Source: an uncultured bacterium
GTDB taxonomy: Bacteria; Bacillota; Clostridia; Oscillospirales; Ruminococcaceae
Length of the DNA stretch: 8,875 nt
Reading direction: 5' to 3'
Assembly (NCBI GenBank): GCA_905214265.1
Contig: CAJMLQ010000122.1
Location: forward strand, 1-8,875
The translations under genes and the position numbers were made by a program. The notes below the pieces were generated by a model. That model had not been told where the DNA came from. It saw nothing but the letters and a program-made list of their open reading frames with translations, and searched no databases. Of the stretch, positions 1 to 7,099 are shown one piece after another (the first letter of the stretch is position 1; every line of letters begins with the position of its first letter).

Positions 1-1571
1 AGCACAGTGAATTTTTTACCGACGGCAGCATTGGCTCCGGCTTTGACCTTCCACCTAAGAACTGTCCTTCCTGCGGGACGCCCATGGATCGGGACGGCCA
101 TGACATTCCCTTTGAAACCTTTCTTGGCTTCGACGGCGACAAGGAGCCGGATATCGACTTGAACTTTTCCGGGGAGTACCAAAGCTACGTTCACCGCTAC
201 ACAGAAGAGCTTTTCGGTTCCGACCACGTGTTTAAAGCTGGAACCATCTCGACGGTGGCGGAAAAAACGGCTTTTGGCTTTGTCCTGAAATATCTGGAGG
301 AGCGCCAGAAGGTCATGCACAAGGCGGAGGAGCTTCGCCTCGCTAAAGGCTGCACCGGCGTCAAGCGCACCACCGGCCAGCATCCCGGCGGCATGGTCGT
401 TATTCCTTCCGAGTATGAGGTTTATGATTTTACACCCATTCAGCATCCGGCAGACAAGGCCGACAGCGATATCCTGACCACCCACTTTGACTTCCACTCC
501 CTTCACGATACCATCCTGAAGCTGGATGAGCTGGGGCACGATGTCCCGACACTCTACCGCCATATCGAGGACCTGACTGGCATCAGTGTCATGGACGTTT
601 CCATGAGCGACCCGGCTGTTTTCAGCCTCTTTACCTCGACGGAGGCCCTGGGCGTGACGCCAGACGAAATTTTCAGCGAAACCGGGACCTTATCCCTTCC
701 GGAAATGGGCACCCCATTTGTCCGTGGAATGCTCTTGGAGGCGCAGCCCAAAACCTTTGCCGACCTGCTTCAGATATCGGGCCTGTCCCACGGCACCGAT
801 GTTTGGCTCGGCAACGCGAAGGATTTGATCGATGCCAAAACCTGTACCATTTCCGAGGTTATCGGTACCCGCGACAGCATTATGACGTATCTTCTCCACA
901 AGGGACTCCAGCCCAAGCTGGCTTTTAAGATCATGGAGATCACCCGAAAGGGTAAAGCCCCGAAGCTGCTGACTGATGAGATGAAGGACGATATGCGTGC
1001 CCATGGTGTTCCGGAGTGGTATATTGACAGCTGTCTAAAAATCAAATACATGTTCCCGAAGGCCCACGCCGCCGCTTACGTCATCGCGGCTATCCGTCTG
1101 GGATGGTATAAGGTTCATGAGCCACTGGCCTATTACGCCGCCTTTTTCACGGTACGGGGCGGTGACTTGGAAGCGGAAACCGCTCTGGCCGGCAAGGAGG
1201 CCTGCAGAGCGCGTCTGCTCCAGCTACAGGATATGGAGCGCAGTGTAAAGGAAGAGGACGTTTTCAACACCCTCCTGATTATCAACGAAATGCTCTGCCG
1301 GGGATTTCAATTCTTGAATGTTGACCTTTACAAATCCCACGCGACGAAATATCAGATTGAGGACGGTAAGATCCGTCTGCCCTTTACTGCCCTAAAGGGA
1401 TTGGGCGAGGCCGCCGCGATCAGTTTGATGGAGGCAGGACAGCAGGGCCCTTACATATCGGTTGAGGAGGTCCAGACTCGGGCCAATGTCTCAAAATCCA
1501 TTGTGGAAATGCTGGACCAGATCGGTGCTTTTAAGGATTTGCCTAAATCTAGCCAGATGTCGTTGTTCTGA
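1..1571 (+). CDS. polC: DNA polymerase III subunit alpha, Gram-positive type PolC (C-terminal part, 5' end cut by window)
   Basis: This is the replicative DNA polymerase of low-GC Gram-positive bacteria, a cytoplasmic replisome enzyme with built-in 3'-5' exonuclease. Only the last 522 residues are present; the first full codon is at 3. The fragment opens in the zinc-binding region: one CPSC pair is visible at fragment residues 21-24, and its partner pair should lie just outside the window. Next comes the catalytic PDIDLNFSGE motif with aspartates at fragment residues 50 and 52 (bases 150 and 156). The third catalytic aspartate is in KLDELGHD, residue 175 (base 525); the 123-residue separation is what I recall for family C PolC. 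Other family blocks are RTTGQHPGG, ISGLSHGTDVWLGNA and KYMFPKAHAAAYV. The protein ends in QMSLF, a typical beta-clamp binding peptide, so the C-terminus is intact. Internal ATG codons such as 84 are not the true start. No T-rich hairpin terminator follows the stop, so read-through into the his operon is possible. Confidence 0.97.
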   Translation, partial: HSEFFTDGSIGSGFDLPPKNCPSCGTPMDRDGHDIPFETFLGFDGDKEPDIDLNFSGEYQSYVHRYTEELFGSDHVFKAGTISTVAEKTAFGFVLKYLEERQKVMHKAEELRLAKGCTGVKRTTGQHPGGMVVIPSEYEVYDFTPIQHPADKADSDILTTHFDFHSLHDTILKLDELGHDVPTLYRHIEDLTGISVMDVSMSDPAVFSLFTSTEALGVTPDEIFSETGTLSLPEMGTPFVRGMLLEAQPKTFADLLQISGLSHGTDVWLGNAKDLIDAKTCTISEVIGTRDSIMTYLLHKGLQPKLAFKIMEITRKGKAPKLLTDEMKDDMRAHGVPEWYIDSCLKIKYMFPKAHAAAYVIAAIRLGWYKVHEPLAYYAAFFTVRGGDLEAETALAGKEACRARLLQLQDMERSVKEEDVFNTLLIINEMLCRGFQFLNVDLYKSHATKYQIEDGKIRLPFTALKGLGEAAAISLMEAGQQGPYISVEEVQTRANVSKSIVEMLDQIGAFKDLPKSSQMSLF

Positions 1572-1598
1572 TTCTACAAATCTGACAGCGGAAAAAGG

Positions 1599-1628
1599 TT
1601 GACAGCATGTTCTTTAATGTGATAGTAT
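1599..1628 (+). promoter_or_regulatory. Sigma-A type promoter of the his operon, extended -10
   Basis: A perfect -35 hexamer TTGACA lies at 1599-1604. After an 18-base spacer comes TAGTAT at 1623-1628, which matches the TATAAT consensus at four of six positions and is preceded by the extended -10 dinucleotide TG at 1620-1621. Transcription would start near 1635, giving a leader of about 58 bases before hisZ. That is too short for a T-box or a classical histidine attenuator. Two possible protein-binding marks are nearby: the direct repeat TGACAGC at 1583-1589 and 1600-1606, the second overlapping the -35, and the small palindrome TAGC-AA-GCTA at 1631-1640 over the expected start site. Neither matches an operator I recognise. 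The promoter is inferred from sequence only. Confidence 0.7.
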
Positions 1629-1651
1629 AGTAGCAAGCTAAAGCAAAAAGA

Positions 1652-1692
1652 GAGGGAGGAGATGTTCAGCGAAAGCGGAACATCGCGATTGT
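1652..1692 (+). promoter_or_regulatory. hisZ ribosome-binding region with hairpin between Shine-Dalgarno and start codon
   Basis: The Shine-Dalgarno core GGAGG is at 1655-1659, inside a purine-rich run, but the hisZ ATG is at 1693, leaving 33 bases between them. Within that gap GATGTTC (1661-1667) pairs perfectly with GAACATC (1678-1684). Inside it are an A-G mismatch (1668/1677), two more pairs (1669-1676 and 1670-1675) and a GAAA tetraloop (1671-1674). Removing the 24-base hairpin leaves 9 bases between GGAGG and ATG, close to the 7 bases seen at hisG, hisC, hisB and hisF. No in-frame ATG, GTG or TTG lies closer to the Shine-Dalgarno. The hairpin has no following T tract, so it is not an intrinsic terminator. 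The base pairing is seen directly; the role as a folded spacer is inferred. Confidence 0.65.
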
Positions 1693-2883
1693 ATGCTGAA
1701 AAACAAGCTGATAACGCCGGAGGGGACGCGGGATCTCCTTTTTGAGGACTGCATGGCTCGCCGTCAGGTGGAGGCCCGCATTAAGGAGCTTTTGCTGAAC
1801 CGCGGCTTTTCGGAGGTCATTACGCCCGGGATCGAGTTCTACGATGTATTCAGTTCAGAGGAGCACGGTATCGCTCAAGAAAAAATGTATAAGTTGACCG
1901 ACCAGAAGGGGCGGCTTTTGGCGCTGAAGCCAGATTTGACCATGCCGGTGGCTCGGGTAGCCGCCACCAGGCTGAAAGGGCAGATCCGCCCTCTGCGGCT
2001 TTACTATGATCAGAATATATATGCTGTTTCCCAGGCGCTGACCGGTCGCAGCGATGAAACGGCTCAGATCGGCATCGAAATCATCGGAGCCAGCGGACGC
2101 CGCACCGATCTGGAGGTTCTGGTTCTGGCGATTGAAGCGCTTCAGAGCTGCGGCTTGACAGATTTCCGCCTGGAGATCGGACATATCGGCTTTTTCAACA
2201 CCCTGATCCGGCGGCTGAACCTTTCCGAAGAGGACGCAGAGGAAATCCGGACCCTGATCCAAACGAAAAACTTTCCTTCTTTGAACGATCGCCTGGACCG
2301 GATGGCCGATCGGGAAACCGCTTCGATCCTGAAGCAGCTTCCGGCGCTGTTCGGCGGAGAGGAAGTCTTTGAGCAGGCGGCGGAGATTCTGCATTTTTCA
2401 GAGCTTTCCGCCGATATGGAGTCACTCCATTCTATTTACCAGTCGCTGTCTCAGCTTGGCCTTGGAGATAAGCTCTCCATTGATCTGGGAATCGTCAACC
2501 GGAACGATTATTATACAGGCATCGTTTTCCGCGGCTACGTGGAGGGTTTAGGCACTACGGCCCTTGTAGGCGGGCGGTATGACACCCTGCTCTCCGATTA
2601 CGGCAGCCCGGAGCCTGCCATCGGCTTCAGCATCGACGTAGACGCGGTGGCGAAGGTTTTGAAGAGCAGCCTGCCTGCGCTTCCTGCACCGGATGTCTTG
2701 GTCTATGCAGATGAAGGATATGAGGTAAAAGCCCTGCTGGAGATCCGCAAGCTGGCGACCCATGGGTTCACTTCGGAATTCAGCGTGTTTGACAGCTTCG
2801 ACGAGAGCCGCCGCTACGCACTGAAAAAGGGGATCCGGACGGTTTATCTCGTCAACGATGATCTGGTGGAGGTGCGTCTATGA
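1693..2883 (+). CDS. hisZ: ATP phosphoribosyltransferase regulatory subunit HisZ
   Basis: HisZ is a catalytically dead paralogue of histidyl-tRNA synthetase that binds the short HisG to form the active, histidine-sensitive ATP phosphoribosyltransferase in the cytoplasm. The 396-residue product begins with the family-like TPEGTRDLL (residues 8-16). It keeps the class II synthetase fold: KPDLTMPVARV (79-89) and the motif-2-like RLYYDQNIY (102-110), then YYTGIVF and GGRYD (293-297). The RGLDYY signature of true HisRS is replaced by NRNDYY (269-274), putting Asn269 where HisRS has its catalytic arginine (Arg259 in E. coli). This argues for HisZ rather than a tRNA synthetase. Residues from about 333 look like a short anticodon-binding-like domain. 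ATG 1693 is the only sensible start, with the hairpin-spaced Shine-Dalgarno described separately. The stop overlaps hisG by ATGA, which fits coupled synthesis of the two partner subunits. Confidence 0.95.
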   Translation: MLKNKLITPEGTRDLLFEDCMARRQVEARIKELLLNRGFSEVITPGIEFYDVFSSEEHGIAQEKMYKLTDQKGRLLALKPDLTMPVARVAATRLKGQIRPLRLYYDQNIYAVSQALTGRSDETAQIGIEIIGASGRRTDLEVLVLAIEALQSCGLTDFRLEIGHIGFFNTLIRRLNLSEEDAEEIRTLIQTKNFPSLNDRLDRMADRETASILKQLPALFGGEEVFEQAAEILHFSELSADMESLHSIYQSLSQLGLGDKLSIDLGIVNRNDYYTGIVFRGYVEGLGTTALVGGRYDTLLSDYGSPEPAIGFSIDVDAVAKVLKSSLPALPAPDVLVYADEGYEVKALLEIRKLATHGFTSEFSVFDSFDESRRYALKKGIRTVYLVNDDLVEVRL

Positions 2884-3512
2884 AACCGATTCGTATTGCG
2901 TTGACCAAAGGCCGGTTGGAGAATTCCACCGTCGCGCTGTTTGAAAAAATCGGCTATAACTGCGAGCAGCTGCGGAATAAGGGACGCAAGCTCATCCTGG
3001 AAATCCCGGAGGTCCATCTGGAAGTGGTCCTCGCCAAGGCAGCGGATGTCATCACCTATGTTGAGCATGGAGTGTGTGATATGGGCGTTGTCGGTAAGGA
3101 TACCATTATGGAATACGGCGGCAGCTTTTTTGAGGTAGCGGATCTGGGCTTTGGCAAATGCCGGTTTGCCCTGGCTGTCAAAAAGGGTTCGGATTTTTAT
3201 GAGGGCTATGCCGTAAAGACCATTGCCACCAAATATCCCGGCGTTGCCCGGAGCTTTTTCGCGGATAAGGGCATGGACGTGGAGATCATCAAAATCGAGG
3301 GTTCTGTCGAACTCGCCCCCCTGCTGGGACTTTCCGACGGCATCGTCGACATCGTGGAAACCGGCGCAACTCTCCGGGAGAACGGCCTAGAGGTGGCGGA
3401 GGATCTGATCAGCCTTTCTGCCCGGCTCATTGTCAACAACGCGAGCCTGAAGCTGCGGAAAAAAGAGTTGGAAACGATTATCACTGCAATTCAAAACGCA
3501 GTCAAGGCATAA
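2880..3512 (+). CDS. hisG: ATP phosphoribosyltransferase catalytic subunit HisG, short form
   Basis: This enzyme catalyses the first committed step of histidine synthesis: ATP + PRPP to N1-(5-phosphoribosyl)-ATP + PPi. At 210 residues it is the short HisG class, which lacks the C-terminal regulatory domain of the roughly 300-residue long form and needs HisZ, encoded immediately upstream. The N-terminus carries the expected IRIALTKGRL (residues 4-13). The PRPP-binding segment is clear: EGSVELAPLLGLSDG (140-154) followed by IVDIVETGATL (155-165). The start ATG overlaps the hisZ stop as ATGA. The Shine-Dalgarno GGAGG (2868-2872) lies inside the end of hisZ with 7-base spacing, so it is optimally placed and probably translationally coupled. 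Feedback inhibition by histidine would act through HisZ, as known for the family. Confidence 0.97.
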   Translation: MKPIRIALTKGRLENSTVALFEKIGYNCEQLRNKGRKLILEIPEVHLEVVLAKAADVITYVEHGVCDMGVVGKDTIMEYGGSFFEVADLGFGKCRFALAVKKGSDFYEGYAVKTIATKYPGVARSFFADKGMDVEIIKIEGSVELAPLLGLSDGIVDIVETGATLRENGLEVAEDLISLSARLIVNNASLKLRKKELETIITAIQNAVKA

Positions 3513-3532
3513 GGCAAGGAAGGAGAACGGAT

Positions 3533-4831
3533 ATGCTGCCAATTGTAACAGCCAATGGTGTAGAAGAAAAAGCGCTTCTCACCGCCCTGCGTTCCCGCAG
3601 CGGAGAAGTGGACGCGAAAGTAACCCGCACCGTGGCGGAAATTTTAGAAAATGTCCGGAAAAACGGCGACCAGGCTGTGGAAGAGTACACTCTTCGATTT
3701 GATGGGAAACTTCCTCCGGCTTTGGAAGTGAGCCGGGAGGAAATCAACGACGCTCTGACCAACGCGGACCCGGATTTTGTCTCGACGCTCCTCAATTCCA
3801 TGGAGAATATTTCCGATTTTCACAACCGGCAGAAGCATCAGAGCTTTTTAAACACCAAAAAAAACGGCGTGATTCTGGGCCAGCGGATCCGCGGTCTAAA
3901 TCGGGTGGGGCTTTATGTTCCGGGCGGCACGGCGGCCTATCCTTCTTCGGTGCTGATGAACGCGGTTCCCGCCAAAATCGCCGGCGTACAGGAATTGATC
4001 ATGGTCACGCCTCCCATGAAGGATGGAAAAGCTAACCCCGATATTCTGACAGCCGCCGCCATTGCTGGAGTGGATCGGGTGTTCCTGATGGGCGGCGCAC
4101 AGGCTGTTGCCGCGCTAGCCTACGGGACGGAGAAGGTGCCCAAGGTGGATAAGATTGTGGGTCCCGGCAACATCTTTGTCGCCACTGCGAAAAAGTTGCT
4201 GTACGGCGTGGTGGACATTGACATGATCGCCGGCCCCAGCGAGATCCTGGTCCTGGCAGACGAGACGGCTGACCCCGCCTTTACCGCCGCGGACCTGATG
4301 TCCCAGGCTGAGCACGACGTGCTGGCTTCCGCCATTCTCGTGACAACGAGCCGCAAACTGGCGGAGGATACGGCGCGGGAGATCCAACGGCAGATTCAGG
4401 GACTTTCCAGGAAAGACATCATTGAAAAGTCCTTGTCCAGCTTCGGCGGCATCATCGTCTGCGAAAATGTGGAGCAGGCCGTGGAATTAGCCAATGAGAT
4501 CGCCCCGGAACACCTGGAAGTCATGCTGCAAAATTCCTTTGAGTACCTGGGCCGCTTGGACAACGCCGGTTCCATCTTTTTGGGCCGGTATGCGCCGGAG
4601 CCTTTGGGGGATTATTATGCGGGCCCCAACCATGTTCTCCCCACCAGCGGGACGGCGCGTTTTTTCTCCCCGCTCTCCGTGGATGCCTTCGTGAAAAAGT
4701 CCAGCTTCATCTATTATACCGAAGAAGCTCTCCGGGATGCCAAGGAGGACATCGTCCGCTTTGCCAATCGGGAAGGGCTGACTGCCCACGCCAATTCCAT
4801 TCTGGTGCGGTATGAAGGAGGGGAGGACTAG
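3533..4831 (+). CDS. hisD: Histidinol dehydrogenase
   Basis: HisD is the zinc-dependent, NAD-linked enzyme that oxidises L-histidinol to L-histidine in two steps, the end of the pathway. The 432-residue length is normal. All key residues are visible. The catalytic pair is Glu326-His327 in APEHLEV. The likely zinc ligands are Gln258 and His261 (SQAEHD), Asp360 (LGDYYAGPNH) and His419 (LTAHANSI), almost identical in numbering to the E. coli enzyme. Other family blocks are VGLYVPGGTAAYPSSVLM (125-142), MGGAQAVAALAYGT (186-199), KIVGPGNIFVATAK (207-220) and IAGPSEILV (232-240). A strong Shine-Dalgarno, AAGGAAGGAG at 3516-3525, is 7 bases before the ATG. The gene follows hisG by 20 bases and precedes hisC by 2. 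Confidence 0.98.
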   Translation: MLPIVTANGVEEKALLTALRSRSGEVDAKVTRTVAEILENVRKNGDQAVEEYTLRFDGKLPPALEVSREEINDALTNADPDFVSTLLNSMENISDFHNRQKHQSFLNTKKNGVILGQRIRGLNRVGLYVPGGTAAYPSSVLMNAVPAKIAGVQELIMVTPPMKDGKANPDILTAAAIAGVDRVFLMGGAQAVAALAYGTEKVPKVDKIVGPGNIFVATAKKLLYGVVDIDMIAGPSEILVLADETADPAFTAADLMSQAEHDVLASAILVTTSRKLAEDTAREIQRQIQGLSRKDIIEKSLSSFGGIIVCENVEQAVELANEIAPEHLEVMLQNSFEYLGRLDNAGSIFLGRYAPEPLGDYYAGPNHVLPTSGTARFFSPLSVDAFVKKSSFIYYTEEALRDAKEDIVRFANREGLTAHANSILVRYEGGED

Positions 4832-4833
4832 GG

Positions 4834-5916
4834 ATGGCGTATCGGCTTTGTGAAAAAATACGAAATCTGACGCCTTACGCCCCTATCGAGGGGGATTATA
4901 AAATCCGACTGGATGCTAATGAAAGCTGTTTTCTTCCCGAGGACGATCTGAAGAAGGAGTTAGCAGACGCCGCCATGTCTGTTGCGTTCAACCGGTATCC
5001 GGATCCCTATGCGGTGGATCTGTGCGAGGCTTTTGCCAGCCTGTATGGAATCCCTGCGTCTTCTGTAACGGCCGGGAATGGTTCCGATGAGCTCATCAGT
5101 TTGATCTGCGGAAGTCTTCTTCAAAAGGGGGACCGGCTGCTGACCCTATCTCCGGATTTTTCCATGTACCAGTTTTACGGAGAAATTTTTGAAAATCCAG
5201 TGGATGTGCTGGAAAAGGAAGCGGATTTTTCCATTGATGTGGACAAGGTGATCCGTTATGTCCGGGAAAAGCAGGTGAAGGCGGTCATCTTTTCCAATCC
5301 CTGCAATCCCACTGGCCACGGACTGTCCCGTGAAGAGGTCCGGCGGCTGATTTCTTCGGTAGACGCCCTGGTGGTCCTTGACGAAGCCTATATGGATTTC
5401 TGGGACCAGAGCCTGTTGCCGGAGGTGCAGAGCTACGACAACCTGATTATCTTGAAAACCTGTTCCAAAGCCATCGGAATGGCGGCGCTCCGAGTTGGAT
5501 TCGCCGTGGCAAAGCCAACCCTGACCATCGCTCTCCGCGCGGCAAAATCTCCCTATAACGTAAACGCCGTGTCCCAGGCCATGGCGGCCTGCATTCTGCG
5601 AAAGAGGGAACTGTTGGAAAAGTTCCGGAATGCGCTGATCCAGAGCGCCGCCACCCTTCAAGCGGCTCTTGCCAACCTCGCGGAGGAATTTCCAGTGCTG
5701 GAAGAAGTATACCCGACCTGCACGAACTTTGTGTTCCTCCGGTCCGGCAAAAGTCGGGAAATCCACGGCGCTCTGTTGGAGCGTTCCATCGCGGTGCGAT
5801 GCTTCGGCGGATATTTGCGCATTACTGCCGGTACTGCCGGGGAAAATCGGGCATTTTTGTCCGCCCTGCGCGATATACTGATAAGGATGGGGGAGAATTC
5901 GTATGCGTGCTGCTGA
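4834..5916 (+). CDS. hisC: Histidinol-phosphate aminotransferase
   Basis: HisC is a PLP enzyme of aminotransferase class I/II, fold type I. It transfers an amino group from glutamate to imidazole acetol phosphate, giving histidinol phosphate. The 360-residue protein shows the substrate and cofactor motifs in order: IRLDANES (24-31), RYPDPYA (54-60), AGNGSDELI (80-88), NPCNPTG (155-161, Asn158 expected to contact PLP), DEAYMDF (183-189, Asp183 expected to bind the pyridine nitrogen) and SKAIGMAALRVGF (211-223, Schiff-base Lys212). The C-terminal LRITAGT block should hold the carboxylate-binding arginine. Start choice is supported by a tandem AAGGAGGGGAGG (4815-4826) ending 7 bases before the ATG and only 2 bases after the hisD stop. 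The last codons overlap hisB by 14 bases, so the C-terminal YACC is shaped by hisB's coding needs. Relatives can also accept aromatic substrates, but the operon context favours histidine. Confidence 0.96.
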   Translation: MAYRLCEKIRNLTPYAPIEGDYKIRLDANESCFLPEDDLKKELADAAMSVAFNRYPDPYAVDLCEAFASLYGIPASSVTAGNGSDELISLICGSLLQKGDRLLTLSPDFSMYQFYGEIFENPVDVLEKEADFSIDVDKVIRYVREKQVKAVIFSNPCNPTGHGLSREEVRRLISSVDALVVLDEAYMDFWDQSLLPEVQSYDNLIILKTCSKAIGMAALRVGFAVAKPTLTIALRAAKSPYNVNAVSQAMAACILRKRELLEKFRNALIQSAATLQAALANLAEEFPVLEEVYPTCTNFVFLRSGKSREIHGALLERSIAVRCFGGYLRITAGTAGENRAFLSALRDILIRMGENSYACC

Positions 5917-6481
5917 AGTTCTGCGTCGCACCCGGGAAACCGACGTTCGGGTCCGCTTGAATTTGGATGGAACCGGGCAGACAGATGTTTCCACTGGTAT
6001 CGGTTTTTTCGATCATATGCTGACCGCCTTGGGCGTTCATGCGGGCTTTGACCTTCAGATACAGGTAAAAGGGGACCTGGAGGTGGACTGTCATCATACC
6101 ATCGAAGACACTGGCATCGTCCTCGGTCAGGCGCTGGGAAAAGCGCTGAACGATACTCCCATCACGCGCTACGGCTCCGCCTTTATTCCTATGGACGAGG
6201 CGTTGGGGTTCGTCGCGCTGGATATCAGCAAGCGTCCGTTTCTCGTTTTTCAGTGCCCCTTTTCCGCCGATCGGATCGGCGGAATGGATACCCAGATGGT
6301 GGAGGAATTTTTCCGCGCCTTTGCTTTTCAGGCAGGCGTCACCCTCCATGCGCGTCTGGAATACGGACAGAATGACCATCATAAGGCGGAGGCGCTGTTC
6401 AAGGCGCTGGCGCACAGCCTGAAGGCGGCGGTTGTGCCGCTGGAGAGCACGGTGGTTCTGTCTACGAAAGGCGTGCTTTGA
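5903..6481 (+). CDS. hisB: Imidazoleglycerol-phosphate dehydratase (monofunctional)
   Basis: This manganese-dependent dehydratase converts imidazole glycerol phosphate to imidazole acetol phosphate. The 192 residues cover just the dehydratase; the N-terminal histidinol-phosphatase domain of the enterobacterial bifunctional HisB is absent. Hallmarks are NLDGTG (20-25), GFFDHML (34-40), the metal-binding DCHHTIED (62-69), MDEAL (97-101), EEFFRAFA (134-141), GQNDHHKAEA (155-164) and the terminal STKGVL (187-192). The internal duplication typical of the family can be seen as the repeated HH motifs (CHHTIED and DHHKAEA). The start overlaps hisC by 14 bases and is served by GGGGGAG (5889-5895) 7 bases upstream, inside hisC. 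MRAAEVLRRTRETDVRV aligns well with known N-termini. An 18-base gap leads to hisH. Confidence 0.97.
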   Translation: MRAAEVLRRTRETDVRVRLNLDGTGQTDVSTGIGFFDHMLTALGVHAGFDLQIQVKGDLEVDCHHTIEDTGIVLGQALGKALNDTPITRYGSAFIPMDEALGFVALDISKRPFLVFQCPFSADRIGGMDTQMVEEFFRAFAFQAGVTLHARLEYGQNDHHKAEALFKALAHSLKAAVVPLESTVVLSTKGVL

Positions 6482-6499
6482 CGGAAGGAGAAATGTGAA

Positions 6500-7099
6500 A
6501 TGCTTGCAGTCATCGACTATGGAGCCGGGAATTTGTTCAGTGTCCAAAATGCGCTGAACTATTTGGGGCTTTCCAATGTGATCACCCGGGCTCCGGAGGA
6601 GATCCGGCGTGCCGACGGATTGATCCTGCCTGGAGTTGGAGCATTTCCCGACGCGATGGAAATGTTGAACCGTACGGGACTGACCGATACCATTCGGGAT
6701 GAAGCTCTGAAGAAGCCTTTTCTCGGCATCTGCCTTGGCATGCAGATGCTGTTTGAAGAAAGCACAGAATTTCGCCTGACCAAGGGATTGGGACTTCTGC
6801 CGGGGCGGGTTGACTGGATTCGCAGTCCTTATAAAATCCCGCATATGGGCTGGAACAGCCTGCGGTTCGCGAAAAAAAGCCCGCTGCTGGAAGGAATTGA
6901 CGAAGGCGCTTATGTTTATTTCGTTCATTCCTTTCAGGCGTATCCGGATGAAAGAGTGCTGTCCGCGTACTGCGACTACGGCGCGAAGATTCCGGCTCTG
7001 GTGGAACAAGGAACCGTTTTTGGTGCGCAGTTCCATCCGGAAAAAAGTGGGGACGTCGGGCTAACCATCCTGAAAAACTTTGGGGGGCTGGCAAAATGA
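6500..7099 (+). CDS. hisH: Imidazole glycerol phosphate synthase, glutamine amidotransferase subunit HisH
   Basis: HisH hydrolyses glutamine and passes ammonia through a channel into HisF, its cyclase partner. It is a class I glutamine amidotransferase of 199 residues, the usual size. The N-terminus is VIDYGAGNL (4-12); LPGVGAF (43-49) supplies the oxyanion-side loop. The catalytic triad is Cys78 in GICLGMQ with His179 and Glu181 in QFHPEKS. The HisH-specific blocks PHMGWN (114-119) and YFVHSF (140-145) separate it from the TrpG, PabA and GuaA amidotransferases. GGAAGGAG at 6483-6490 precedes the ATG by 9 bases. An ATG-TGA start-stop pair at 6493-6498 lies between them but encodes nothing. 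The stop overlaps the hisA start as ATGA. Confidence 0.97.
   Translation: MLAVIDYGAGNLFSVQNALNYLGLSNVITRAPEEIRRADGLILPGVGAFPDAMEMLNRTGLTDTIRDEALKKPFLGICLGMQMLFEESTEFRLTKGLGLLPGRVDWIRSPYKIPHMGWNSLRFAKKSPLLEGIDEGAYVYFVHSFQAYPDERVLSAYCDYGAKIPALVEQGTVFGAQFHPEKSGDVGLTILKNFGGLAK

Noticed and set aside
1626..1631. TATAGT as the -10 element.
   Set aside because: It matches five of six consensus bases but lies 21 bases from the TTGACA -35, too far; TAGTAT at 18 bases with an upstream TG is a better fit.
1661..1684. The leader hairpin as an intrinsic terminator of polC or an attenuator.
   Set aside because: No run of T follows the stem, the sequence beyond it is GCGATTGT, and it lies downstream of the Shine-Dalgarno within the leader.
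1662..1745. A 27-codon ORF starting at ATG 1662, overlapping the hisZ start in another frame, considered as a leader peptide.
   Set aside because: Its ATG is only 2 bases after the Shine-Dalgarno and is buried in the hairpin stem. It has no histidine codons and shows no family likeness. It could matter only if the hairpin is opened.
6493..6498. ATG-TGA start-stop pair between the hisH Shine-Dalgarno and hisH.
   Set aside because: It is only 2 bases from the GGAG core and is likely chance; ATG 6500 has 9-base spacing and the correct protein start.
5822..7036. Long minus-strand ORF of 404 codons, and a similar one at 5146-5994.
   Set aside because: They lie antisense to hisC, hisB and hisH, which have complete family motifs. 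Their translations are low-complexity-like and match no family I recognise; they are shadows of a GC-rich coding strand.
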